Assembly (NCBI GenBank): GCA_900708905.1
Contig: CAADRB010000024.1
Location: 1,646,723 to 1,710,722 of the forward strand
Origin: Hymenolepis diminuta
Lineage: Eukaryota > Platyhelminthes > Cestoda > Cyclophyllidea > Hymenolepididae
Length of the DNA: 64,000 nucleotides
Direction: 5' to 3'
The position numbers and the translations under genes were made by a program. Positions 12,331 through 27,300 of this stretch are shown one piece after another. The notes under the pieces were generated by a model, which worked only from the letters and a program-made list of their open reading frames with translations, was not told where the DNA came from and made no database searches. Position 1 is the first letter of the stretch, and every line of letters begins with the position of its first letter.

Positions 12331-15300
12331 CTGAAAAAATAAAAGAAAATAAATAAATATTAAGAATAATAAATTGATAAGAATGATGGATTAGTCTGAT
12401 GTATGAAAGGGAGGATAAATGATGTGCTTCCTACTAGAGAGAAAACAACGAAGCTATTCAATTGAAATGGCTCAAAGAAGACTCTGGAATAGTTGCAATA
12501 AGGATTGTAAAATAGACAAATGCCATTTAACTACAACTGCTGTTGAATTCTTTGTTTTTGATTAATGGACCTGGAAAAAATGACACTAATCAAGCGCAGA
12601 AGTCTTAAAAACGACTAATAAACCGAAAATTATGTATCCAAATCATGATATGGAAGTAATCTAGACTTTGTTTCAATAATTTGACATAGTGATTGAAAAA
12701 TAATTCCCTAATAAAGATTTCCGGGGCGTTTAAATGTTTGCGAAAGTGCCAAATTATCTGTATAATATGTAATTTGAAAATTGGTTAATCGAGTGCAAAG
12801 ATGATCATGAAGCATTACAGAAATACAACGCACAAACCGTCAAAGAGTCTCACGCTGAACACAAGACCACAGGTTTCATGATATCTCGAGAGATTTAAGA
12901 AACTGCACGCTTATATGCCATTCAAGGAGAGAGGTGGGTGTTTGTGTCATGTTCTTTTTACAAAAGAGGTTATTAAAAAAATATGGAGAGCTACTTAAAG
13001 CAAGGGGGGTAAACGAAACAACTCAATAAATCTGCCAAGTGTCTGAATTGTGCCCACTTTTGGATGATTCCTTTATTCGCCACCACAAATGCCCTGCCGA
13101 TTTATCCATGTGAAAACCCACACATGGGTGAAGACTGCGCCATACATTAAGTAAGGAGGGAATAACAAACTGGTCATAGGGCCACGTTATTTTGATAATA
13201 GGATATGCGGATAGGACAATTTTGTGCTTCATATTAAAGAGATCTTTGTCAAAATCAGTTTGATTTGTGTTATTCTATTAAATATTAATACCTAACAACT
13301 CTCAAATCCATTTAGGAAAGCATTTTTCAATAGTTAGCATAAGTGCCTATACAATTTCCTTATCTGGTTAGACTTAACTAGTGTGGTTGGTATCGAATCC
13401 TTGAACCCTAACTTCACAGACTTCTGTACCACTGGCGCACACCACATTCATATTGGATGGATTGAAAATATGTACAGAATGAGGGAATGGGGATTTAAAA
13501 TTAATTTATTGATTAGATAATTGGGAATCAGGCTTATTACACTAGTAGGAGCAGCATCGGTGACTCGGGTTACAGAACAGAAGCAGAATATACAAAGGAG
13601 CCGTATAGGCAAGATGGAAATTAGTCACCCATAAATAGACTCGAGGGCATGTTAATTGAACCAACTGCGACGCAGATGCTGATTAGATGACCTGATGATG
13701 CGACGTAAGGTTTAATCAGCAGTGCACATATCACGTGACCGTGTTAATTCGAACCGCAAATGGTCTTATCTCATCGAATAGGACAGAGTTGGATCAAACA
13801 TGCTTTCAGTCATGACTTCAGACTTTTTGGGTAACAAAATGCATACATTTCAAGCCCATGGAAAAGATGCATTTACTAACACTCGCGTTGGGTAGATGAG
13901 ATGCATCTCAAAGCATCTCGGATGAAATTGTTACTCCTCTCTTGACAAGTTTTAGCCAAAATGGTTGGTCATTTCGTTTATTAAATTGGTACACGTTGAC
14001 CACTACGTCATCGTTGCCAGGACATAAATGTATAATTAACCGCATTTATATTAAAACATGCGCCTGTGATAAAACGATTGGAAATTCAGATACATACAAA
14101 TCGGTTACAAGGTATATCAATGACTAGGTGAGATTAAAATAAAAAGAATGGAAGATGAATCTGACGATGCGTAATCTAATGGAGGTTTAAAGAATAAAGA
14201 GAGTTAAACATAAAGACAATTATCCTAAAGAATGATAAAGGCACTGTACTTCAATCTTCAATTTGGATAAAGGAGCAACATAACGTGAAACATCCCGCTT
14301 TTCCTTCTATTAATAGGTTTTAATCAGTACGGTGCACTGAGAAGTGACGATACTGCCACTTCTAAATTGAAGATGCGTAATCGGGTCACTACCTCACCGG
14401 TGAAGTGGATATTAATATGACTGAATATTTTTCCTTTAAAAGGTATAAATTTTTCTCGATTTAGGACTGAGCCAATTTTCAAACTGAACCAATATCCGGA
14501 AAGTAGCACTTAAAGTGTCTGAAAAGTTTATTCCAACTCAGACATCACAACCATTCTCAGTCGACCGGTCATAAAGTCCGCCCCCTCCCTCCTCTCCGTC
14601 CTTGCTATTTAATTCAATAAAAACTTTGAGGCGAGTCGGGTGAAGATGAGAAAGCCTCATTCACTAAATTTTTAATGATTCCTGGGCGTGCTACGGATGC
14701 TGATGCTCAGCCATGCTTAGAGGAACGAAAGATGAAACAGCAACGGACACACACTATACACATGTACAGCTCACACGGTCAATGAACCGAAAACAGGAAA
14801 TTTCATTCTCACTCCTCCTCTTGCACGTTGTACTGACTCATATTCGAAATGAGGTGTACTTGATCGCTTTTCATCAGAAGATATCACAGCGCTTTAATTG
14901 ATATGATGTATAATACGACTAAAATAATTTCGGCTGCTCGCTGAGATTGCTCTAGTACTACAATTGCTCAGACCAAGTAGGAAGAAAGTATAACAGCGTG
15001 GAGAGTTAGGTGTGCTATATATGTCATTAGTTCTGTTCAAGGGATAGAAGATATTTAATTCTACTTCCTATAAAGCACCTGTGGAAGTTCAGGGGGTATG
15101 TCAACAGCATCAGAATGTATGCAAATTTCGTAATCGGAATTACCAACCCTACCGGCAAATGCTGGTCTTCCGAAGGTTATCAAATGAAGATCCTTTTAAA
15201 AGAGACTCCAAACTGTTCTCCATTTCCAGAAGCATTAGACGACACTTCGAGATTGGCAAACTCACCGAGAGGCAGCATGCTGAAACTTTTCGGTTGGTGA

Positions 15301-18300
15301 TTCCCATCGTTAGATGTGTCAATGGATATCGAACCAATAACCTTTGACTTGGAGGTCGTGACCATTACGCTATCGAACCATAGAATACAAGGTAAAAAGA
15401 CTTCCCGAGGCTAGTAAAATAAGTTTTACCAACGCTTGAATAGACAAAAGAGAGGATATCTCGAAATCGCTTTTACAAGTAACCTGAATTCTACAACCCC
15501 CACTTTATGATCGTTGCAGTTGAACATCTACATTATTTAAGGTGTGCCGGTGAGCCACTACACGATTTCAAAATTCAAAACACTGAAAGCGATTTAACTT
15601 TGTTTAAAAAAACCTGACTTAGCGGCTGCGAAACTAGTAAAGCTCTCAAGATTTTTTGGAAAAGTGGTTGCGAGAAAAGGAAAGGAAGAAGTTATGATTA
15701 CTCACACAAGGAAAGACTAATTAACCACAAATCCAGTTACTAAATTTAGAAGTAATTTATATATATTTTTTTATTTTCAGGCGATCGGCACTCGGCACTC
15801 TAATTATTAAAGGATGACTAAATAAGGAAATAAAATTAAAAAAAAAGGCTTATACACATCAAACACAATAAAAGATAAAGAAAAGCGACCTCAATCACTA
15901 TTTATTTTAAGTTTGAAGAAAATGTTGGAGATGAAAAGAACAGTCAAGAACAGCATCTCTACACAGAAGTAAGTCCGCTGATAAGTTGGATGGTGTATTC
16001 AACCAATCAAATCCTCCAACTCCTTCTTTTTCTTCCTGTGTAGTGCAAGAAACAATGATCAAGGGTCACGAAAACAATGAGAATCATATTGGCAATGATC
16101 CGGTGATGCGGATGGCCAATTCCACTGGCCACAGATGGAGTGGCAGAATAGGAAATTCTCGTAAGTAGATCCAGAATACCTTATTTCTACTCAAGTCAAA
16201 TGTCGTGAACACTTCCTCTGATGAGATTAGAAAGTATTAAGTTATGAATAAATGATAGATATTTACAACATTAAATACTATTTTGTCAAAAAAACGACTA
16301 GATGGATAAAATCGGTAATTGTAGGTTGAACACGAAGATATTGAACAAGTAAATAAAAATGTCTAAGACAAAGGATACGGGTGAATCAAAATCTAATCCA
16401 TGTTTATAATTGAGCCCACTGAACCACAAATCATCACCGCTGTCTTAAAATAGGTACTAAAATGGCCAAACATCTTTTCCTCTCCCTTTAATAATAACGA
16501 AAGTTCTCTCTAATTATAATAGGTTATCTACTAAGGTGATTCACATTTCGTTGATTAAAACAAGTCACTGAGATTACTGAAAATTTTCCCTTGTCTATTT
16601 GCATTAATGAGGAGAACATGCTTTTCCCCATTTATTTCCGCTTTTTTCTCTGCACTCTAAATGCACAATCAATAAAATGGGCGTTGACAGTTGCTAAATT
16701 AAGAAATGGAAGGGGAAGAACCAACTCAAAATCACTCTCCGAACAGGACTCATCTCGACATAAATGCTAAATCAGTCAAGCAAAGCCGTGAGGACAAAAT
16801 ATGAGAGTTCGGGATATGCACCGATGAATATAGTCTGCTTCCATGATTAGCTACATATTATGTTTGTCTTGCTCTTCATTTCACTTCACAGAGCGAATGA
16901 GCTTTGTTGTCATTGAAACTATTCGATCTTTCATAAGCCCTGCTCTCCTTTGCCTATTAATGAATTGGAACAGGTTTGCGAAATGCGAAAATCCACATCC
17001 TGCGTAATTATCAACTAGACGTATTCAAAATGAAGTTCCGCAATACCGTCTTATATCCCAAGCCCTTGTAATTCTAAGGGCAGAAGCAACGATAGTGATT
17101 GGAGTTTCACAAAAATCTTAAAATTTCGCCAATTCTTTCCTCTACACCTCTCCCCTTCAATTCATACTCTTTGAAATGAGCGTAAAATTTTCCTTCGTGG
17201 TCGATTTGACTAAATAAATGAGATGAACAGTATTACATCGGCCGGTTAATATCTCAAAGAAATTTCCATTGCTAATTACTCTTTCAGCAGTCATTTATAT
17301 AAGGTGGGAGACAATTCGTACATTCTGTTACGGTCTAGTTTAAAAATAAAAATCGATAAACTCAGGAATTTCCGTCATGCAAAAGAGTATTAATACTTAA
17401 ATTTCTATTACTGAGAGGTTCGATTTCTCGCCTCCAAAAGAGAATGCAAAAAATGTCTCAATTGTAGGCAAATTTAAGTGCGGGAAGTTCGATGAATTCA
17501 ATTAAATCGCTCTCAGTCTGGCAGCGGGAACGAATCACACACGTGAGGGAGACAGAAAAGACAGTGGACATACAATCGGGCCTGTCAACAGCAGTCTTGG
17601 AGTTGAAACCCGATTAAGGCAATTTTCAAACTTACGTTGGGGAAAAAAACCTAAGGCTCTGGGATTAAGTGAGAGAAAAAAGTCCCTAATTGTGGTTTGA
17701 GAAGGATGAATCAGAGGAGAATTCAGTGAAGTTTTGCAGTCATTGACCGAGAAGGCATTTTATTTAATCGGATATGATGGTGAAAATCTATGGAGTAAAA
17801 GTGAAAGAAGTAGAATAGGAGGCTGGTAATTTAATTAAAAATTAAGAGCGCGTGTTTAGGATACATCATGATGAGAAAAAAATTCCCACAAAGAACTTAA
17901 TCCATCGAAGTATATTTCAACTAGAAGGTGCGATTTCATTAGGCACAACCATATAAAGGATAATTAGATTCTGTTCTTAATTCCCATGCACCGCAGAATT
18001 AGACAGGTTTTAACAGAACAAGACCCTTTAAAAGCACAGATTCATGTCTGTAGAACAAAAATATTCATATTCAGAGAAAGTTTGAAGGAGAATTCAAAGC
18101 TTATTAAGAAAGTGGGGGGTTGAATATTCTCAATTATGTTTTCTTATAAACTCCTTGATTTAGTAGTATTAATAATAGGAAAGTGTTCTCCACTTTCGCG
18201 TACTTGGCAATTCCGTCCACTGTGTGCGCACCGAGTGACGTTGAACCCATGACATTGATTTTGCAAATGAGAACGTTTAACCACTGCGCCACCAGCACAT

Positions 18301-21300
18301 GAATAAAAATGACAACTTTTTCATGCCCAACTGGATTTTAGGTTGGGCGGATTTGATGAGTAATCCGATCAGTGGTGCATTAGATTAGCTTGACCTCAAC
18401 GACACCTCATGCTTAAATATGATTCTCTTGGGATTTAAAGGAATTTCTTCCAAGCCAGTGAACATTAAAATCAATAAAATTATTTAATTAAGCAAGAAGC
18501 TTAGTCGTGGTTCAGGTATCAGAGAGCTACGAGAGAACACTGGAAGAGATTTAAGGTATTTAATAAGAGACACTATTACTGACAGTAATTTACTGCAATT
18601 TGAAATTAGCTGACTTAACTTTGGCACCGAATAGCTTGGTAACTGGACATAATCCATACATGATGGAAAAGGGTGACGTTCGGTTTCAGTGCGGGTTAAA
18701 GTAAACAACAGAAGCAGTCGGCCAGCCTTCAGGTCGTGATCACGAACTTAAACACTGAGACATTTAGGATAACACTGACCACACTTGGATACTTAAAATG
18801 TGCATCAGAGTAAACAGATAATAAGACTACGATTGATATGAATTCTATCAATTCGATTATAGATGGTCATGGTTAGTCTTAGGACATATGCATATTTCAT
18901 TGAGAGGCTCTTCGGATTCAGCCCAAAACTGTCTAAAGGATGTTGTCATTATTTTCAATAGTGGCTTATAGACCACAATAGCTGTGAAAGCATTCGTAAG
19001 ATTACGCCACATGCTGAAAAGGCAGAGGTTTCGACTTCAATACCCATCACTATACATCCAGGGTAATTAATCTTATTGCTTAAAAGAGGGTGGAATGTAA
19101 CATTCTCATTAGAAAAACTCCAGAACGTTACTACTCAGTCCAGTTCGAATGTTTGAAAGTACTGGCCTTCAAGAGACTTGGAACACATCTTTATCCATGA
19201 AGACAATAGGAAATAAAGAAGTCTTGATACATAACTGAGACGGAAAACCGGGAAAATGGGTTATTTTAGCCTAATATAATGAGACTAAATGTGAAGGTTA
19301 AAACATCACTCGGTCCTTAAGACACTATCACTTCTTGAAACCAAAATAACTTCTTCAAAAACAAAACAACCAATGTTGACCAAACTGATTTTCAGATTTC
19401 AAATTGATATTAAACACACGGTTGGTGCGCGAATAGCCGCGTTTGGATGTTGGTGGCGGTAGCAAACTTTAAAATGAAACATCGAGTGCTGTGTAAGATC
19501 TAAAAGCGAATAAAGTAGGAAGTGTGTAAGGTACGAGAAAGTTTAGTAGCAGAGCGGGTATGTACATATGTTGCATGAGATAAATTAAATCGCTAGGATT
19601 ATCTCAAAACAAGAACTCCTTGTGCGGATTACTGCTAAGAAGAAATACGACTGAGGCGTCTTGCGAATGTGAGCAAACCTTTAACCCATTAGACTAGCCA
19701 CCTAAACTACGAATTAGACTACTTTCCATCTTAGGGAGAACTTATCCAAAGTATTAAAAACATCAGAATGGTAAGCGGAAACTTAATCATCGATTAGCAT
19801 CCGGACACAGAGAAAAAATTTAGGATGAAGTGGATATATTTGTTAATAGTCATTTCGGTGAGCTGGAGATAGCAGCCAAATTGCATACTAGATCGATCCA
19901 CACCCAGTGATATGGATGACCAAATGCACTGGTTAATTCCAGGCGAGAGATGGCAGAATGCGTGTTTCCTATCAGAGTGGCACCCAAGTCAAGTGTTTCT
20001 AACACCCTTCCAAATGAATCTGATCCTTTGCAATTCGGAGGTAAGTTAACGACAAAATGTGAACAACTGAATTACCCAAAGTCAATGGGATGGGAGCAAA
20101 CAAAACTAAGAGCTAAATATAAACCTTTATTTCTCGTGCCCTAAGTAGGACTGTGATAGCACATAATACCTGCAATGTTTATTTATTTGCTAGGCGATAA
20201 ATTCAAGCAGCGAGTACCCACATAAACAAGGGCAAGTATTAGTGATGATAACTAGTGCAAATCTAATCCAATTGTCATTAGAACTATGCTCCGACTGCCT
20301 CAAACTCGGATGGTTCTAAGGAAAGAAGCACCTGGACCAATATACTTTTAAAAGGTATCTTCATAATCATCCTGTGTAACTGGTGTTCTTACTGATCAAT
20401 ATGAAAGGAATTGCTCCAACTCCTCTTGGTGAGTTCTGAATATAGAGATGTGGTATTAGAGAAAGAACTGTCCATCAAGAAACGCTTTTAAACTTAAACA
20501 GTTAACGCCAGGGTGATTAAAAAAGTCCCCAGGCAGACATACTGAGTTAAAATAAAATGCCAACAATTCCTCCGCAACCAAACTGCAGTAGCTCACAGGG
20601 TAGAGTTTAATAATGAATGTAAGGCCACGATATGCAGAATACGTGCGTATATTGACTTCAAAAACATCAAACAAGTAACTAATCCAGCTTCAAAAAGGAG
20701 TTACATTATGTGAATTTACAAAAATAGGCTTATTTATTAAATGGCGTAGAATAATACAAAACCGATAAGCTATGGTGAAGTAGATTGATATTGTTAAAGG
20801 TGAGAATTCTTTTAAGGGAACAATGAAGTGAGGCTTATAAACAATCGTCAATGCAATATTGAAGTAGTCTAGTATGGAGAGGAAGAGTTAGACTACTCTT
20901 CGTAAATGACACCGCAATTACAGTGAAGATTGAAAAAAAAAACGGATCCCAATAACCATCTAGGGTAGAGAAAAGACATTATTGAGTCACTTATATTAAG
21001 AAATCTTCATTTGATTACCAGTGAGCAGTAAAAATTGATCATTGATATACAGTGAATGACAAGATAATACAAATGAAAAAAAAAACAATGGGAAAAGAGA
21101 ACGTTCTTGAATCTTTGAAAGCAAACCTTCACCAATAAGATGAACTTTGACAGACTTCGATTCGATGCTATCGGCATTAAATCACCTACATACAATAAAA
21201 GAGGCAAAGGAAATATGTAATAGAAGAATTTCAACTCACATCAAGTTTGGATGCCTTGCGGAAGACGCCGTAGGGATCAATGTGGTCATAGAGGATAATA

Positions 21301-24300
21301 ACTCCAGTCATTACTCGCAGCAGAAGCATTAGGGTATCGTCACGAGTTACTCGGCTCCTGAGAGAGGGTTTCACAAGCAGTCCCCGACAGATGTGGGCCA
21401 TAGCGGCCAGGCATTCAGAGGTCACGTCCATTGGAACCATTGCATCCTGTAAAAAAAGAATAAGACTGCATTAAAAATATGCGAAAAAACAAGGACGGGG
21501 GGGGGGGAGAGGGGGAATATCATCCCTTATATTTATTAACGGCCTGCCGAAATGAATAGCCTTTTTGGACCATATCATAAATGTAGCACTCAGACATTCA
21601 CCCCCCGTTCATAAATTACCTGCGGACTCATCAAATAACTAAATCCTAGTTTATTCAATAGTCACCAAGCTTACTGTTTGAGGGCCTTCGAATAACTAAA
21701 ATATAATCCTCTACTCCGATATACATAATCTCTAGTAGATAAGCCTAGCATGCAAGTAAGAAAGCTTATTTTAGAGGCGAAATTGAAATTAAGTAATATA
21801 TATCAGGTAAAGATAGAAGATAGGTCACTGGACTCAATGACATCCTATCAGATGTACCTTTTATGGGCAGCTCATTTAGTGAAGGCAATGCAGCTTAGGA
21901 AGTGATATTTGATCTAATTACCTCTATTAACAATTACTAAAGATTACTTCCGTATTTTCATTGAAAGAGACTGAAACGAGAGCTGATTTTTTTATCGTAC
22001 AGAGCGGTGAGATGAAAACGATAGGGGCTAAACAGTTGTCAAGTAGTGATAGAGGCGGTACAGGCTTTACTGATCAAAGAGGAATAAAGAATTAATCAAA
22101 TTAAAGGGGAAAATTGATGAGCTTTTAGTGCCAAGATTTGTTAGGTGTGCCTACTATTTAGATGGGAAAATGTGAACAATCATATTACGTGGGGATTTTA
22201 GCTATCACAGAGTCGGATCATTTCTGACAAGCAGCATTCGTTCCGTAGAATAGATTTAAAATATTGCCTTGTCCTGTTCAACAAGTACCAAAAAAAAATA
22301 AGTTCTTTATATTACGTTACAACCAGCAAAAAATAATGTTCAACTTGCGATGAAGCAAAGGTATTTAGTTAAGGTAATAATTCAGATTCTAAATTCATTT
22401 CAGTTATTAGAATGTAAATTAATAAATTATTATTATTACTATTAAATTCATTTAACTGAGCATCTGTCAATATGAAATCAAGAGAAGAGAGTAAATTTGT
22501 ATATTCCAGTTCAGAAAAGTTAGGGAATTTCTTGAACTCGAATAGAGATTGCCTCAAGGTACCTTTAACTTAAGATATTTATGGCAGCTAAACTAGGTTG
22601 GAAAATAGTTTGAAGGTCAAGGGGCAAAACTTTAGTTATATGAGTGAAACATGGAATTTGAATTCGTACCTTTTATTAATAACTCCCAAGCTCATTTTGG
22701 ACGGAGAGTTAGAATCAAGAAGACCCCCAGTGAACGCAAAATCACCAGAGTAATAAGGAGAGAAAATAGTACAGAAGTGCGAATTATCACATGAGTAGAG
22801 AAAAGATGATGGTAAACAAAGCAGCAGAGAAATAATAAAGCATTTGCACACTGAGTACACGTGAGTAAAAATCCAACTTATCCTTACTAGCCAGACTTAA
22901 CTGGTGCAATTGATCATTCTGTGCAACGGCAGACATCGACCTCATTTAATACATTCGATAGAAGAAAGCGTACAACTGGCAATGAACAAGCTTACAAGAT
23001 GGAGGCAATGGCGCCACTCCCACCACCTTGATCAAGTGAAATAATTTAGCGAATAACTTCCTAAGTAGAGTATTTATTCGTAACTACAAATATCGGTTTA
23101 ACAAAATACCGATTTGGCTAAAATTCGCAGAAATATATCGAAGCGATTCAATTCATCATACCGGTATTTTAATAACTGCAATGCCTTTTTCCATAAAATT
23201 AAATCGCACGAGATAAGAGAACGGTAGAATTGACTGTATTGCATTACCTGGAAAGATTTTTCAATCGTGATTAATCGAAAGCGGCTTAAAAGGAATTGTG
23301 TTATTCAATACTCGGTGGCATGAAAAGTACTTAATGCTAAAAGAAGAAGTGCAAAAAGTCTGATAATAGAATACTCCTTTCTCATAGAGCGAAAAAGGAT
23401 TATAAATTATATGGAAGTGAAAGAAGCAAAAGCAATTTTCGAGAGTGGCAATAATTTAAATTTATTCAGCACATGAATAGACGATACATATTCCCGAAGT
23501 TAACATGGGAGATCACTAGTTTGTTAAACAAGTGCAAACTGTAGATTATGGAAACTGCTGAATTCACAATATATTCCAGAATGAACACATAGAAGATGAA
23601 TTAAATTCTTAAACCAAAAGACTACCTCATGGGGTTCAGATTAGGGCTTAGGGATAATGTGTACATTAAGATAGAGATCACCAGTGAGGCTCCATGATGA
23701 TGTCCGTCAATAGGAGATAAATGTTGAAAAAAAAACACTTTTCCAAACGAATATAGGAGTTATCAAGAATACCACAATATCACTAACCTTGCCAATTAAT
23801 ATTGGCGCTAATCTTAATTCGAGAGCTTTTTTCTCATGTTTAAGATCTGTGAAAGTGAAACATAAAGAACTGGGAGAAGTCTGTAAAGAAGTTCACTGCC
23901 ATAGGATAAGATTATCAGTTAAATGAATCCCTCCTTATATCTCATGATGGTATTATGTGAGAGATACAAAAAAACTGAAAGTGCAAATCAACATGTTCAT
24001 ATTCAAACATAAGTAGAATTGATAATACATAAGTTTAAGCTCCTCCAAATTAATTAAGCAGATAAAGTAGGGTGAACGGCCAGCATAGAATAAGCTTTTA
24101 GATGAAGGGTTAGGACAAAGATATTTGGGAAAGAATATGATTTCCAAATTCAATGAAAGAATGCATTTTTTTCGAAAATCACCTTGGGGTGTCCCTGATA
24201 GAGAAACCCAAGAAAATGTCACTCTATTAACCACTGCAGTTGGTCATTCTATTCACTTTATGCATATGTATATATAAAAGATTGACTTGAAAAAGGATAT

Positions 24301-27300
24301 CCGCTCTTACATTCAACCACCATTATTCCTGACCGGAATTAATCACATTACTTGAGATTCACCGATGAGGATAAATCTCGTGTTCTCTGACTTATAAGGC
24401 GTGACGTTGACCACTGCGCAGCCATTTCTTCACCCAGGGAATCATTAAACCAACCTTCTGGTCATGCCCCTTGATTTACATATACACAAAGCAGGAGGTG
24501 CATTTAAAAAAGCTCGACCCCAAAAGTCGCACACACAAACTTAACGAGGATACAGCAGTGCTACAGCAGTTCCTAAACAAATCTCACCTCCAACTGGTAT
24601 ACCTATTTGTCACTTCCGGACTTGTCAATCCACAAAACATGATGTGTACATGAGAATTTTAGGTGGAGAAAGGGTTAGTGCTATAGCAATTAGTGGTGGG
24701 GACTGAGAAAATGCGGGTGATTTACAAGGTGCTACTGAAGGAGCCTTTTAGGTGGATTTGATTGAAAATGCAAATTGGTGGTAACCGTTCGAAAATTAGT
24801 CTAATGTAATTTGTCATTGAATTTTTTAAAGGCGAATGCAGTTAACTTAATAAATGACTGTATTTAAACTTAATGGAAATCACTTCACAGTGCTAGAAAA
24901 TATGGTAAAGTTTGGAGCATCACTGGTTGAGAATAGATAAAGTCTACTTTAGAGACAATCTCTGCTTTTCCTCAGCCTTAGTGTATATCATTGAAGGACT
25001 ATGAGGAATAAAAAAATCTCCCAAGCCTTTTTACGAAATGCAGCATGAACAGAGAGGTAGTAAGATAGAGCTTGCCTGGTGCGAAAATCGAATTCCGTAA
25101 CCTTATTTATAAACCATACTTAAACAGTACGATTGACCGTTCCACTCACTGGATGTACACATCTATGGAGATCGAAACCGTAACCCCTAACTACAAAAGC
25201 GCACACTGCTGTGAATAATAGTTCCGGTCACCTGATGAGTTTCGAACTTCTACCACGTAGTCGCATTTCCAAAAAAAGAAGAGCACGATTGATTTGTGCC
25301 TCGGAACTGTGCTACCAATGGGTAAAATTTTTGCGTGAACACAAAACTACCAGGGTAATAACAGAGGCTTGCTTAGACGCATCCTAAACACACAAGACAA
25401 AAAATAAGGAGAGAAAACAGTGCAAAAGTGCAAATTAGCATGTGAGTAGAAAAAAGATGATACTAAACAAAACAGAGCAGAAATAATAAAGCATGTGAGC
25501 ACTGAGTAGATCAAGGTGTATACACGTGAGTAAAAATTCGTTACAGAGCGCAATATTTATCTGCTAATATGGGAAAGTTGCTGCAAATATTTTATACATT
25601 CGACTGCCCTTGAAATGTAAAAAAATGGCCTAAGTTGGGTGAATTCTTATCAGAAAGACCGTGATAATACACAACCTCTGCCTTAATATGAGGAAAACGA
25701 ATAGTAGTCTAGACAAAATAGTTCTTCGGAGGCATTTAAAGGAGAAACACTCTACAATTCACAATTACCTCGAAATGCACTATCATAGTAAAAGTGGTAA
25801 GCAGTGAGCCCTGTTAAGTTAAAAAATTCTTAGATGGTTTCAAAACTGTAAATATTAGCTCATACCGAAGATGGAAGTAGTGCAACCACCCATTCTTTAA
25901 ACTCAAGCAATTTCAGATGTTAGCTTTCACCTAATATTGAACAACTTAGACTTGGATCGTGAAATACGTGATCATGAAGATACAAGAAAATTCAAATCTC
26001 TGCCCATAAAAAAAAACAAACAGCACAATTATGCCCACTTGTCGCGAAAACTATTCTCTGATAGAAATAAACTCCTTGAATATCCTGAAGATGTTATGGG
26101 CAAAGAGGCGTAGATTGCAACTCGAGGTACGGATATATCCCCACTTTTCAAGAAAGATTTATTTTTTAAAGCTACGTATCATTATGTCCAAATCGCATTC
26201 GTAATACGGACATTAACCGATCAATTGTCCGATCATCTTTTGTTAATAAACAATAATAGCAAAGTTAATAGTAGTACTGACTATTGCTCAAAAGCTCGTG
26301 AGCCTGAATAACTTAAAAATCTTCGTGTTGGACACAACCAGCGTGCAAAGAAATCGGCTACGCAACCACTCTTCTTATTGTTTGCGCTGCCTGATGTGAC
26401 TTTCGTCTAATCTTTGCGAACTCAATGCTGCTCAATGAGATGAGGAGAAGATTCTTCTATAACCTTCAGGACCGAAAGTTACAAGTCAGAGCTGGAAAAG
26501 AACACTAAAATACAGATAGAGTAGCTATAAAGCCTAGCGGAGCTCTATCTTCAACATATTAGTACTTGAAAGCTATGGATCTTGTTGTCCCATTCGTGTT
26601 CTTGAAACGTTCATTAAATAAATGGAATTATTATTGTATTATAGTTAAGACACAAATACTAGCTAATCTAATCTGATCTAACCCATTCTAAGTCAGACGA
26701 GGAAACAAGCCGAGACAAATGGCCTTTAGTGATTTTATTTTATACACCAAAATGTAATTAAAAATAGTAAACCAAAAACTATTAATGCGGACCACTGGAA
26801 GGTGTTGACGCAGAGAATTGGCCTTATCCGTACACATAAACAACACCACTTATATTGATGAGCCTACATTAACCCCGGCCTTTCATGCTCCAGTTTAAAC
26901 CCTCTCCCCCCGTTCATCCTTTACCACCCATCCACACGCGACAACATCGGTGTGGGGACAAGTTAGAGGGGGGAGGGAAGGGAGGAGGCTGCAGTTATGA
27001 TGGTTCATCCTACATTTTTTTACTGAGACCGAGAGCAAATCTAATAGCCCAGTCACAAAAATACCTCAAAAGCCCGCTCGATAGAGCCGCGAAACCTTCA
27101 GGAGACGAGACACTGAAAATGCAAAAGCAAACCTCAATAGAACCACTAAGTAGGCGACTCCATAGGAAGAATGTTTCACAAGACCACAGGAAGAGGGTTG
27201 AACGAAGAAGCTCACACAAACAGCACCGCAATTACCTCAAAAGAGAACTTGAAACTGAGATACTAAGGAGAGAAGTATCGGTGCATTGATCTATAGACCA

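Larger units (their letters stand above)
12331..21239 (-). other. CYRI intron 6, 8.9 kb
   Basis: Bounded by a gtgagt donor after exon 6 and a ttttttcag acceptor before exon 7. It holds several decayed SINE pieces (13370-13450, 15308-15380, 18190-18305, 18985-19150, 19640-19705, 19840-19925). Two 60-90-codon open frames around 15081-15365 overlap the SINE at its 3' side and look non-coding. No other gene seen. Confidence 0.7.

Noticed and set aside
15308..15385. Genuine tRNA gene
   Set aside because: A and B boxes are present, but there is no paired acceptor stem or full cloverleaf. It matches the dispersed SINE family instead.
25225..25260. Hammerhead ribozyme-like CTGATGAG...CGAA string near a SINE
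   Set aside because: The GAAA core is not intact (GAAC) and no stem II or stem III can be drawn.
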